DNA of 64,000 nucleotides from Thraustochytrium sp. TN22 (taxonomy: Eukaryota; Sar; Bigyra; Thraustochytrida; Thraustochytriidae): NCBI GenBank assembly GCA_013306675.1, contig JABLUY010000021.1, positions 67,984 to 131,983 on the forward strand. Direction: 5' to 3'. The position numbers and the translations under genes were made by a program. The notes below the pieces were generated by a model, which saw only the letters and a program-made list of their open reading frames with translations, was not told where the DNA came from and searched no databases. Below, piece after piece: positions 29,089-39,400 of the stretch (position 1 is the stretch's first letter; each line of letters begins with the position of its first letter).

Positions 29089-29295
29089 CCTGCCCGCGCG
29101 CGGCCCGCCGCGCGCCGCTCCAGCTCTGCGCCGCCGGCGCCGCGCCGCCTGTCATTCCCTTCCCTCAGGCTGGCCATGGAGGCAACTTGAGTCAAGCCCG
29201 AGACCAGGCAAGCGAGCAAGGCAAGAACAACGCGGCGGGCGAGGCGCGGCGAGGCGAGCGCCCGCCAGAGCCGCAAGCCCACCTCCGCACGCAGC

Positions 29296-30137
29296 ATGGC
29301 GTCCCGCCGCGGGCTCTTCAAGAGGCCCGAGACGTACCCGCTGGCGCGTCGCGTGTCGGCCGCGGCCGCGGGCGCGGCCCGCTACAAGGCGCAGCCCGGC
29401 GTGCGCCTCCAGGCCTTCGTGGCCGCCACCGCGGGCGACCTGCTGCGCGGCCAGCACGCAGCCAACAGGGAGATGCTCGAGCGCAAGGTGGACAAGGCGG
29501 CCTTGCGACTCTGCGGTGAGTTCTAGCGCGCTGCGAAGCTGCTGCTCGGCGGGCGAGCGAGCGAGCGAGTGGCGACAACCAACGACCTGGGACTCGACCT
29601 TGACGCGCAGGATGCTGACTGACCACCATCGCCACGTCGCTTGCAGCGCTCGGCCTAAGGTATATGCTGGAGGACGCATGCGCCGTGCTGCGCGCCTCGC
29701 GAGGGGCGCGCTTCAAGAGGCTGCGGCCGGAGGCGCTCTACTGGGAGGCGCTCTCCTTCGCGCACGCCTGCGCCGCGAAGCCCGCCTTTCAGGAACGCGC
29801 GCACCTCCACGACGTCATGCCTCTCCATGCGCGAATCAGCATGCGCGACTACTTTGTGCACCTCGACGCCGTCTTTGGCCCAGATCGGGTGGCCAAGCTT
29901 CCCCGGCGCACGCTGCGCAGGTATCTAGCCACGGCCGTTGACCATCTCTCCCGCCTCGAGGCTGTAAACGCGCACGTCAACGTCCCGATCGGCCGAGCCC
30001 GCAATCAGGCCGCAGACAACAGCCACCGCAACGCCGCTGTGGGCGACATCCGGGAGCGCCACCGTAGGCAGCAGCAAGAGCTGAATCGGATCCGTCTCGC
30101 CGCGGCAGCGACCCGCTCAGGCTCGCAGCACATGTAA
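29296..30137 (+). CDS. unknown protein, two exons
   Basis: Exons 29296-29515 and 29647-30137 with a 131-base intron starting GTGAGT and ending TTGCAG; the phase fits (a split Ala codon). The 236-residue product begins MASRRGLFKRPETYPLARR, is Arg/Ala-rich and helical, and has no membrane segment. Its middle (YMLEDACAVLRASRGARFKR; ISMRDYFVHLDAVFGPD) looks like a folded helical domain, but I recognise no family. Basic character would suit a nucleic-acid or ribosome-associated role, which is only a guess. The intron itself carries a GAGC array. It shares a short divergent promoter region with CIAO1. Confidence 0.7.
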
Positions 30138-30409
30138 AGAATCGCTGCAAGCGCTTGGATGCATGAATAAGACGTCCACCTTCGGCGCGACGCATTTCAC
30201 AGCCTGACGACTCGGACGCGGACTTACTGTCAGGCTCAGGCTGCCGGCAAGGCTGTGGTCGCGCGAGACCAGCAGGACAATGTGGTCGTAACGGATCGCC
30301 GCGCCCGAGTGCAGTCACAGTTTAGTGGCTTCGCGCGTGCGGGGCGAGGGCGCTCCGAGCCAGTTCCTGCGCAGTGCAGGCCTGCCAGTGGGCGCGAGGC
30401 TGCGGCACC

Positions 30410-32095
30410 ATGTGGCGACGGCGGGCGCGGTCGCCCACGTCGCCACGAACCGCGGACACGGAGGTTGTGCACGGGACGCAGCCCACGCCGCGGGATGAGC
30501 CTGCGCAAACACCGCCGCGCGAAGAAGCTGCGCAAACACCGCCGCGCGACGAAGCTGCGCAAACTCCGCAGCGCGACGAATGCGACAATGATGCGTCGTG
30601 CGACAAGACCTCATCAGCCGCGAAGGCGTCGGACTCCACGGTGATTGTGAAGGAGGCCGACAAGGGCGATGTCCAGCACGATGAGTCCGCCAACTCAGGC
30701 GAGCCTTCACCGCGCGCCGCCCCACCACAAGACCAGACGTCCGGAGCTGTGCCGTCTGCCCCGCAGGCCCTTGAACAGCCGTCGTCGAAGCCACAGCCGC
30801 AACCTCAGCCACATTCGCCTCGAGTAGAGGACCTTCTGGACGAGGAGGAGCAGGCTTTGTGCGACGAGATGGACCCCGATCCGGGGTCAACAAACGACGA
30901 TCCCGGAGCAACCTCTCGAGCGCCGGTGTCGCGTGCCGGATCCTTCCAGCATGAGGCCAAGACGAAGAGTCCGCCTCGTGCGAGCCGTATCCCGCGGCTC
31001 GCAACCTCACAAAAGCTCAAGACGCCGCCGTCGCCTTTTAAAAACGCAATGAGTGAGCACCCGGAGCACGAGAACCGCGTGCGAGCCCTTGAGCATCGCA
31101 CTTCCGAGCGCCAAGAACCCTTAGAACGCGGCACGACACCGCCTTCGGCGCAGGAGACGCTGGACCGCGACACGGACGAAGACGCGAACAGCGACGAGGA
31201 CCCGTGGGCAATGGAGCGCTTTTCGCCGTTGCCGCGCGCGCGGCAGGCTTCGCAGAGCGAACGGCTGGCGCAGACGCGTCTGGGGGACGTGCAGCGGCGC
31301 TGCGAGGAGACGGTGTCTCAGTTCTCTACGGACGTGTACAACCTCTCGGTGGAGCTGGCAAACTGCAAGGAGGAGCTGGTGCGCGAGCGCGAGCGCAAGG
31401 CGGACTTGGAGCGCGTGCGGAAGCAGTACGAGAAGGACATCAATGCGCTAGCGCGCGAGCTCAGGGACATGACGCTCGAGATGCGCAAGCACGCGGTGCA
31501 GCAGAACCAAATGGAGGAACGAGACGCGGTGCTCCGGTCCATTCTCGCCGAGGTGGGCGTCAAGCAGGTGGCGGGCCTGCGCAAGTTGTTCCACGGCCAG
31601 CGCGCGACGGTCTCGGACTTGGAAGCCAGGCTCTTGGACGCGGAGCAGGACCTGGACTGGACGCGGCAGGCGCACATTCACGCGCAGGAACAGGCGCGCG
31701 CACTGGAAAAGGAACTGAATGACGCGCGCAAGGCGCGGTGGGAAGCGGATGCGAAGCGCGTCAAGCTTGAGGAGGACCTGGAACGCGAGGCGCTCGGTCA
31801 CCGTCGCGCCAAGTTGCTGGCGACGCAGCTGCGCGCGCAGGTGTCTCACCTGTCCGCGCAGCTCAAGGCGCCCTCGGTTCGCGTTGAGACGACGGCATTG
31901 CGCAGCCCGACCAAGTCGCCCGTGTCACCAAGGTCGTCGGCTTCGGTCCACTCGCCAAACTCGGCCGCGCCCTCCTCTGCGTCTCGTGTGCCGCGTGTGC
32001 CGCAGCTGCAGAACGTCATTGGTGTCGGCTCGCCTGCGCCAGCGCGTCGGCGTGCGGGGGCGGGTGCTACGCACCCGGCCAGGCGTCTTCGCTGA
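30410..32095 (+). CDS. coiled-coil protein with disordered flanks, unknown
   Basis: 561 residues from the ATG at 30410. Residues 1-280 are polar, disordered and contain a near-perfect repeat of PRDEAAQTP type (encoded at about 30515-30580). Residues 290-480 are a long charged coiled coil (for example VELANCKEELVRERERKADL and ARALEKELNDARKARWEADA). The tail is Ser/Pro-rich with SPxKSPVSPRSS, a style typical of phospho-regulated cytoskeletal or centrosomal proteins. No known domain is recognised. Convergent with the RCC1/EF-hand gene, 151 bases apart. Confidence 0.75.
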   Translation: MWRRRARSPTSPRTADTEVVHGTQPTPRDEPAQTPPREEAAQTPPRDEAAQTPQRDECDNDASCDKTSSAAKASDSTVIVKEADKGDVQHDESANSGEPSPRAAPPQDQTSGAVPSAPQALEQPSSKPQPQPQPHSPRVEDLLDEEEQALCDEMDPDPGSTNDDPGATSRAPVSRAGSFQHEAKTKSPPRASRIPRLATSQKLKTPPSPFKNAMSEHPEHENRVRALEHRTSERQEPLERGTTPPSAQETLDRDTDEDANSDEDPWAMERFSPLPRARQASQSERLAQTRLGDVQRRCEETVSQFSTDVYNLSVELANCKEELVRERERKADLERVRKQYEKDINALARELRDMTLEMRKHAVQQNQMEERDAVLRSILAEVGVKQVAGLRKLFHGQRATVSDLEARLLDAEQDLDWTRQAHIHAQEQARALEKELNDARKARWEADAKRVKLEEDLEREALGHRRAKLLATQLRAQVSHLSAQLKAPSVRVETTALRSPTKSPVSPRSSASVHSPNSAAPSSASRVPRVPQLQNVIGVGSPAPARRRAGAGATHPARRLR

Positions 32096-32181
32096 TTCTG
32101 TGATGATCGGCTCGGACTGTTTGCTTACGACGTCTAAGTTTGGCTCCAGCTGAGGGCTGCATGGTCTACTACGTTAGCAAG

Positions 32182-32183
<2 letters not shown>

Positions 32184-32219
<36 letters not shown>
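32184..32219. repeat. (CT)18 microsatellite
   Basis: Pure CT dinucleotide run in the short spacer between two convergent genes. Confidence 0.97.
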
Positions 32220-32222
<3 letters not shown>

Positions 32223-32246
32223 AACAAAGTCAAGTAGTTTGTAGAG

Positions 32247-35200
32247 CTAGTCTACGCGCACGTGTTCAAGGCTTTGGATTCCCTGTGTGATGCGCTCGTT
32301 CCATAGCACTTGGCCCTCTTGCTTGCCATCGTCCTGGAATCCACGCACCCAAGGCAGTCTGCGCTCCGAGAGCAGCAGCGCGTGGCGTAGACCGGGCGCC
32401 ACCTGGATGAGGCGCACCTGACGGTTCAAAGCGAGGTAGTGATGCTTGAGCATGTCGGCAAAGGCGAGTATCATGGATTCGCATTCCGCCCAGCAGTCTG
32501 CAGTCCACGGAAACGTATCGCGAAGCTCCTGCCAGTACGTGGCTCGTGCCTCATCCACGAGCTCCAGAATGTGGTCCTCTGGCCACGGCGGACAACGCGG
32601 GCCGTCCTCACGCGTACCGCCGGCGCTGTGAAACTCGTGCCTGCAACGCGCGAACATTTTGCGCTTGGTTGCCAACGTGGCCTGTTGCAGGCGGCCGTTC
32701 GCGTGTGCGGTGTACTGCGGCATGTGAAAGCGCTCGCAAAGCTGATTTCCAAACACCTCCAGCTCCTTCATGAGGCGCTGGATCTCCTCGTGCTCGCGCT
32801 GGAGCTCCGCCGCGCCGAGAGCATTGCGTCGGCTGCGGCCCAGCAGACGCAGCTCGGCTCGCTTCGCGAGGTCGTCGGCACACTGCTCGAGCTCGTCCAG
32901 CGTGACAAAGCCGTTGCCGTCCGCGTCAATCTCGGCAAAGAGCTCCTTGGCCAACTTGCGGTCGATGCCGAGCTGCACGAAGCAATGGCGCAGCTCCTTA
33001 TGGTCTAGGTAGCCCGAGTTGTCACGATCGGCCTCCAAAAAGACGCGGCGGATCTCGCGCGTCTTGATGGCGCGATCCACGTGCTGCGTGAGCGCCACCT
33101 CGAGGTCCTCCTTGGCGCGCGCAATGCGCAAATTCAACCAACGCAGAAAGTCCTCTTTCTTGAAGGACTTGGTCGGCTGCGCCTCGGCGTCGCGCACCGG
33201 ATCGTCCTCGCGGACACTCGTGATGTGACCCTTGAGGAAGGTGCGCATCGTGATGGGCTTGCGCAGCGCGCGCGCCGAGAAGGCGTCCAGCTCCAAGGCC
33301 AGACTTACCTTGTGAGAGGCGAGTCGCTGCTCCTTGGTCATCGGATCCTCAATGACCACGTGCTCCAGCCAATACACAGGCAGCTGGTACAGGCGGCCGC
33401 CGCGCGAGCCCGGGCTGCACGAGCAGCTCTGCGAGGGCGTGCGCGGGTCGCGCACGTCCTCGAAGGCGATCATCTCCCCGCACGCGAGGCAGCGCGCGGC
33501 CTCCTGATAGTCAGCCAGCTCGTCGTGGTGCAGCATGACCTCCTTGAGCAGGTCCGCGCCCACCTTGGTGACGTGGTTGTGCCGCAGGTCCAGGCGGCGG
33601 ATCACCGGCGCGCATTTGAGCGCCTTGCAGAGCGCATCCACGAAGGCATCCGTGACTTCGCAGTCTGTAAGGTCGATCTCGCCAATGTGGAACAGCGGCT
33701 GCGCACTCGGCACGCACAGCTGCCGCCGCAGCCGCGCCGGTATCTCTCCCCAAATTCCCAGCTCGATGCATTCCCGCATGAAGGCCTTGACGAAGCGCCC
33801 GTAGATGTCCACGAAGACGCGCCCCGGCGCGCGCAGCCGGCTATAATACTTGAAGAGGAGCATGCGCTCGCGCTCTTCGCGCCGCAGCCGCGCCGGTGGC
33901 AGCTTGGGCGGCACCGCCGGCGGCGGGTCTGTCCTGCCAATGACGCGCCGCCGGAAAAGGCGCTGCCAAAGCCGCGTGCTGCGGCCCTTGTAGATAATCT
34001 GCTCGTAGCAAAAGTCCAAGAACTCCTCCAGCGAGATGGTCCCGTTCCCGTTCGTGTCGTATTTGGCGATGATGCGCCGCACGCGCCGCACACTCACCGA
34101 GTATCCGAGCTGCTGCATGGCGACACACATCTCGTAGGCGTCGATCTCGCCGGACCGGTCCTTATCAAAGTGGAAGAAGATGCGCCGCATCTCCAGCACG
34201 CCGTTGTCATCCTCCAACCGCCGTCCGTACGCCTGCACGTCGTACAGCGTCTGGTATGGGATGTAGTTGCCTGCCGCGACTTCGCGAGCCCAGCCCTCTT
34301 CCTCCAGCAGGTCGCCCCACTCCGCCGCCAGGTCCGCGACGACGGCGCGGAAGCGCTCCGCGGCAGTTGGCCCCAAGAAGCCCATCTCGCGGCCCATGTA
34401 GGTCGTCCGCCGCCGCATGATCACTGGCGGGACCGACTTCTTGTACTGCGCCTGGAACTTGCTGCTGAAGTCGCGCGCCCGGCGCGCCGCGGCGCCTGGA
34501 GACTCAGCGCGCTCCGGCAGCTCCCCGGGCGCGAAGTACGGTGCCTTGCCGGCGTGTACCAGCGTGTCGACCTCGTTCTGTACGCCGTCGCGCAGGACGT
34601 CCACCAAGCTCGTGCTCACAAGGCCGCGCACGTCCCACGACTCACGCGCGTGCTCGCACTGCGTTGCGCCAGTCTCGTCCACCGTCATGAGCATGTCATC
34701 CACGAGCTCGTCTAGGTAGGCCGCCTCCTCGGCGGGCTCCGCGACGCGAACCGCCCTCAGAAGAGGGCCTTCCAGGTCCGCTTCCGCGCTCACCGGGGCG
34801 GGCATCGTGTGCGCGAACAAAGGCACCTCGCGACCCGCCACCTGCGGCTGCTCCTCGCAGCGCACCGCAAAAGCGCGGCCGTCCTCGTCCAAAACAAGAA
34901 GCGTCGCCCCGCCGCTCTGCACGTCCACAACGCGACCTGCGCCCGTCAGCACCACGGTGTGGCCCTGCTGCTCTCCGCAAGACAGGGCCGCGCCGCCGAA
35001 CACGAGCACGCGCCCATCGGCTGTTAGCACGGCCGTGTGTCGCGACCCGCAGGTCGCAGCGGTCACCGTGCAGTTCTGCAGCGTGTCCACCACGCTGGGC
35101 TCCAGCACGTCAGGCGTCGCCGCCACGGTCTGGCACAACTGGCCATGGCGCCCGCGGCCCCAGCACCACAGGTCCCCGGACTCGGTCACAAGCGCGCTGT

Positions 35201-36016
35201 GCCGGTCGCCGCCAGCGATGCCTGTCACGTCGCAAGTCCACCAGGTCCCCGCGCGGTTCACCGTCTCGGGCCCGAACACGCTCTCGCGCGTCCCATTGCC
35301 CAGCTGGCCGTTCTCGTTGCGGCCCCAGACGAAGAGCGTGCGCCGGTCCACGTCGCTGAGCGCCAGCACGTGGTGCGAGCCACACGCCACCATGGCGGCG
35401 TTGACCTCAGTACGGACGCGCTGCGGCGTCAGCGCCGTGGTGCGGCCCCGTCCGAGACCGAGCTCGCCCGAAGGACCCGAACCCCAGGTGTACACGGCGC
35501 CCGATGCTGTGCGCGCCAGACTGAAGGTCATGCCGGCGGCCAGGTCCGCGACGGGGCCGATGTCGTCACCGCCTAGCCGCTCGATGACGCGTGGTTCGCG
35601 GAGGCTCTCTCGCGCGCCGTGGCCCAGCTGGCCGTGCGTACCCTCGCCCAGCGAGAGCACCCGGCCAGCCTGGTCCATGAGCAGCGAGTGGTGGTGGCCT
35701 GCGGCGATCTTGATGATGCGCTCTCTGCGCATCGCCAGCAACGGCGTGAACCTGTTTAGCAGCTGCTTTGAGCTCCACTTGTTGCGATCTGCCACGCGCT
35801 GTTTGGCGGAGATCTGCCAAGGTGCGTGGACGCGCTCGTGCGCGCGATCTCTCGTCAGCCTCCCTTTTGCCCCAGCAGCCCACCCCGCCCGGCCCAGCTC
35901 AGCTAGCGCCCACTTACCCTCTTGGACGCATGGACGACGTCGGCCTGCCGCTCCTTCACCTGCGTCTGCGCGAACCTGTGCAGGTTCGGCATCGCCTGCT
36001 TGCTCTCAAGCGTCAT
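32247..36016 (-). CDS. large RCC1-repeat / four-EF-hand protein
   Basis: Exon 1 is 36016-35918 (33 codons, ATG with MTLESKQAMPNLHRFAQ) and exon 2 is 35813-32247; the 104-base intron starts GTAAGTG and ends TTGGCAG, phase 0. The 1,221-residue product opens with about six RCC1-type blades (AAGHHHSLLMDQAGRVLSLG; GAVYTWGSGPSGELGLGRG; LFVWGRNENGQLGNGTRES; DLWCWGRGRHGQLC). Two EF-hand pairs follow, at about 570-630 (DKDRSGEIDAYE, DTNGNGTISLEE) and 945-1010 (DRDNSGYLDHKE, DADGNGFVTLDE), all with canonical calcium loops. Between them lies a leucine-rich-repeat-like piece (RRLDLRHNHVTKVGADLL). The last 200 residues match nothing I know. RCC1 propellers bind GTPases, chromatin or membranes; with calcium sensors attached, a calcium-gated scaffold or exchange factor is a fair inference. 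Confidence 0.87.
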
Positions 36017-36466
36017 CGTAACAACGCCGCTCAAGAGTCCGCAGACCAACAAAGAGAGCGAGCGAACCGCCCGCCCGCAGCCCGAGTGCGGCGCCTGCGC
36101 CGACCGAGCCGCCCGGCCGGCCGGCGCAGCTTTGTGTGCGGCCGCTCGCTCGCGACCACCCGCCCGCGCGCGCGCGCGGCGCTGGTCTGGTTTGCTGCAC
36201 TGCCTTGATCGCGGAAGAGATGATGGATTGGTGCTCGTTCACCGGCAGTGGCCGCACTGTTGGCCACCCGGCTCTGAGCACTTTCGCTCCAAACGGATTA
36301 CATCCGCATCCGCTGCACCACAGCGGCGCTCAACTCTGCCGTCGACTTGGTCAAGCGCGGCGCCAAACAACAGGCAGCGAGGACTGGGCACGCATACGCG
36401 CGCGCGCGGGCGCGCTCGCGCTCGCGCTCGAGCGAACGCGCTCGTGCGCGCTTGCGCTTGGCGATC

Positions 36467-39400
36467 ATGCCGCCGCCGAACGAGGACGAGGACGAACAGA
36501 GGCGGCCCCAGCGTGTGCAGAAAAACAACCGCGACGGCAAGTGGGTCGCGCCCCAGCGGACGTACACGGTCTCGAAGCTGTCAGCGGAGCCGCGCCGAAT
36601 GAGCTTGAACGCCGCGGGCGTAGGCATGACCAAGAGCACGACGGAGGGCCGCGCCACGCCGCTGGTGGGGGGGCCAGCAAACCCGGACTTCGAAGCTCGG
36701 CTGAGGGCGCTCGAAGCGGCGGTCGACACGCGCCAAGTCCTCGTGGATGCCGCGGGCTACGCCGTGGCCAGCTTCCAGGCGCTTCAAGAGGTGGAGCACG
36801 AGCTACGCGCCAAGCCAAACCTGGCGAGCATCTTCGAGCGCGCCACGGCTTCAGTCAAGGGGGCGCTCATGTTGCGCACCTCGTATCCGGACCCAGTCAC
36901 GCTGCGCGTATCCAACCTGAGCCCCCTGGACGGCCTACAAGGTCGCGTCGTGGGCAAGCTCACCGCGCAGGCGCCCGAGCAGCTACAGCGCGCTGCGCGC
37001 ACGCAGACCCGCACGGCCAAAGTCTTCGTGCAGTCTGGCCAGGGTTGGCGCGAGCTGCGCGGCGGTAGCGACCTCCGCGCAGCGCTGCGCACTTGGGTCG
37101 TGCAGCGCGAGCGTAGCGAGAGGGCGCGCCTGCAGGACGCCGTGGAGACACTGAGCGAGTTCATGGCGTCCGACTGTGAGCCGCGCTGCACGCTCGCCGT
37201 CCACGGCCTGTGGGACCTGAGCGTCAACAAGGACAACCGCGAGGTGCTCCGTGGGGATGGAGCTCGCCTTGCCAGGCTGGCGGACGCGCTTGAGGACGAT
37301 CGCGCTGTCTACGGGCGCGACGCCATCTTCTTATTGCCTGAGCGTTCCCCGCTCACGGTGCAGCACGCTGCCGCGGCTTGCCTGCGCAACCTGAGTAACG
37401 ACGGTGACAGGATCTTCATCACGGAGATGCAGCGTGCACGCGTGCCGTCCAAGGCGCTAGCCGCCTTGTATGAGCTGGGCCTCAGCGTCTGCACCCGGGG
37501 CGAAGAGAGAACCGTCGAGGGTCTCGCCGGCGGCTTCACCCCGCTCCAGCGCGCCGAGATGCTCGTGGTGCTCATCTACAATCTGCAGGGACGGGCCCAT
37601 GGCGCGGACGAAGACCGTCCTCTTGACGGAGACCTGGTGCGCAAGTATCTGGACTTTTTGCTTTCGATGGCGTACTCGACCGAGGTCCGCAGCATCTTCG
37701 CGCTGGTACTGCGAACGCTGAGCAGATGGCTCGAGCCGGATCGCCTGCTGCATAGCCCAGCCTTCATGCTCGAGGTCGGTCTCAATGACCTGCGCTGGAG
37801 CCAGGCGCTGTGCTGCCTTCTGGAGACTGTCGTCCAGAGTCCGTGCGCCGACGCTCGCGACCGCCTGTTGGTCATCGACCTCGTGGCGCGTAGCGTGTCG
37901 GGCGAGGCGGCCGCGCGATTCGCTGGTGTCAGCAGCGCGGGTAGCGGCACGCAGAGGCATGAGGCCTTCCAAGTCGTCAACCACAGCATGATCTACCATG
38001 TGCTGCGCTGCGCGCAGTACAGCGCGGCCGCCGGGGGGCTCCTGGGCTCAGAGGCGGACGGCGAGCGAAACCCGCTCCGGGGCGACCCGTGGTCTCTGGA
38101 CGTGCAGGCAGCCGGGGATCCGGCATATGAGAGCACGCTCGAGCGCTGCCTCGTCGCCCTGCGCGGCCTCGTCCTGCAGCACGCACGCAAGAGTGCCACG
38201 CCCATGCCCGTGGGCATGCTGACACTTCTGTGGCGATGGCTCGCCTACGCAGTGACTGCGCTTCCCAGGGCGACGGAGGGCGTGCTCCTCGCGCTGGCCT
38301 CGTGCTGCTTCCTGGAGGACTTTTTGCGCTATCTCCCGGAGGACTGCAAGGAGAGCCTCGTGGCGGTGCTCTCGCGCGAGGATGGGCAAGGGGCTGCGAG
38401 CGTTGCGATCGTCCTTCGCGCCCTGACCTCGTGCCCGGAAGGCTGCGAGTTCCTGGCCGCGCGGGCTGGCGGCCTGCAGCTCCTCGTAGATCACCTCCGA
38501 GCCGCCTCAGGGCTGGAGGAGCGCCGGACGCTCGCCGGTGCGCTCGCGGACTATGTCGAGCGGCGGACCGCTGGCCAGGGAGGTGCACGGTCCCCAAATC
38601 GAAGGCACTCGCGGCAACAGCAGCACCAGCATCCGCAGCAGCGGGTCCGAGACTCGCGAGCCGAAGCCGCCCGATGGTCGCGCGGCCTCGACAGGGTCCG
38701 TGCGCACGACACGCTGGGGCTCTACGGAACGCTTCCGCTGGATGCCAGCGAGGACGTGGATGTGCCAGGCTTCTCCCTCTGCATCGACCCGCATGAGTTG
38801 ACTGCAAAGACGCCCGAGGTGGCGGCGGTGGTCGTGGACTCGGAGAGTGCTGACCCGCAGGCGAGCGAGGGCCTCTCGAGCGAGGAGTGGAAGGCGCTCT
38901 GCACAATTTTGCGCGACGAGGACGCTGGCGTTGCTCGCGAGGCGGTGCACGCGCTCCGCGCAGCGGTCTCTCACGAGGGAAGCTGCGCGACGCTGGACAG
39001 CGTGACCGTGGGCCAGGTTGCGGCAGGCCTAGCGAGCGCGCAAGGCCCGGCGAGCATCACACGGCTCCTCGAGGTGCTCGAGGAGGCAGCCAAGACGAAG
39101 GCAGGACGGGCGGCGGCAGAGGCGAACCTGGATGCGGTCGCCACGCTTCTGAACGTTGCCATCTACGTGCAGACGGAGCACGAGCCGACCGAGGAGCTTT
39201 CCGTGCTTATCGACAGCTGCCTTCGCCTCGTGTGGAAGCTGGCCTGGGGCGGGTCGGCGTTACAGACGCACGAGGAGCTGCTCGCAGTGGTGCTTTTGGG
39301 CGCCGGGCAGCCTGAGCTGAGCGCGCAACAGCGAGAATTTTGCGCGCACATCTCGCTGGCCCTGTGCATGCAGAGAAGCGCGGCGGTGATGGAAGCTCTC

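Noticed and set aside
32184-32219. CT microsatellite as a polypyrimidine splice signal
   Set aside because: It lies between two stop codons of convergent genes, with no exon to splice to.
33081-34715. 544-codon open frame antisense to the RCC1/EF-hand gene
   Set aside because: No start context or domain; the opposite strand has four EF-hand loops here.
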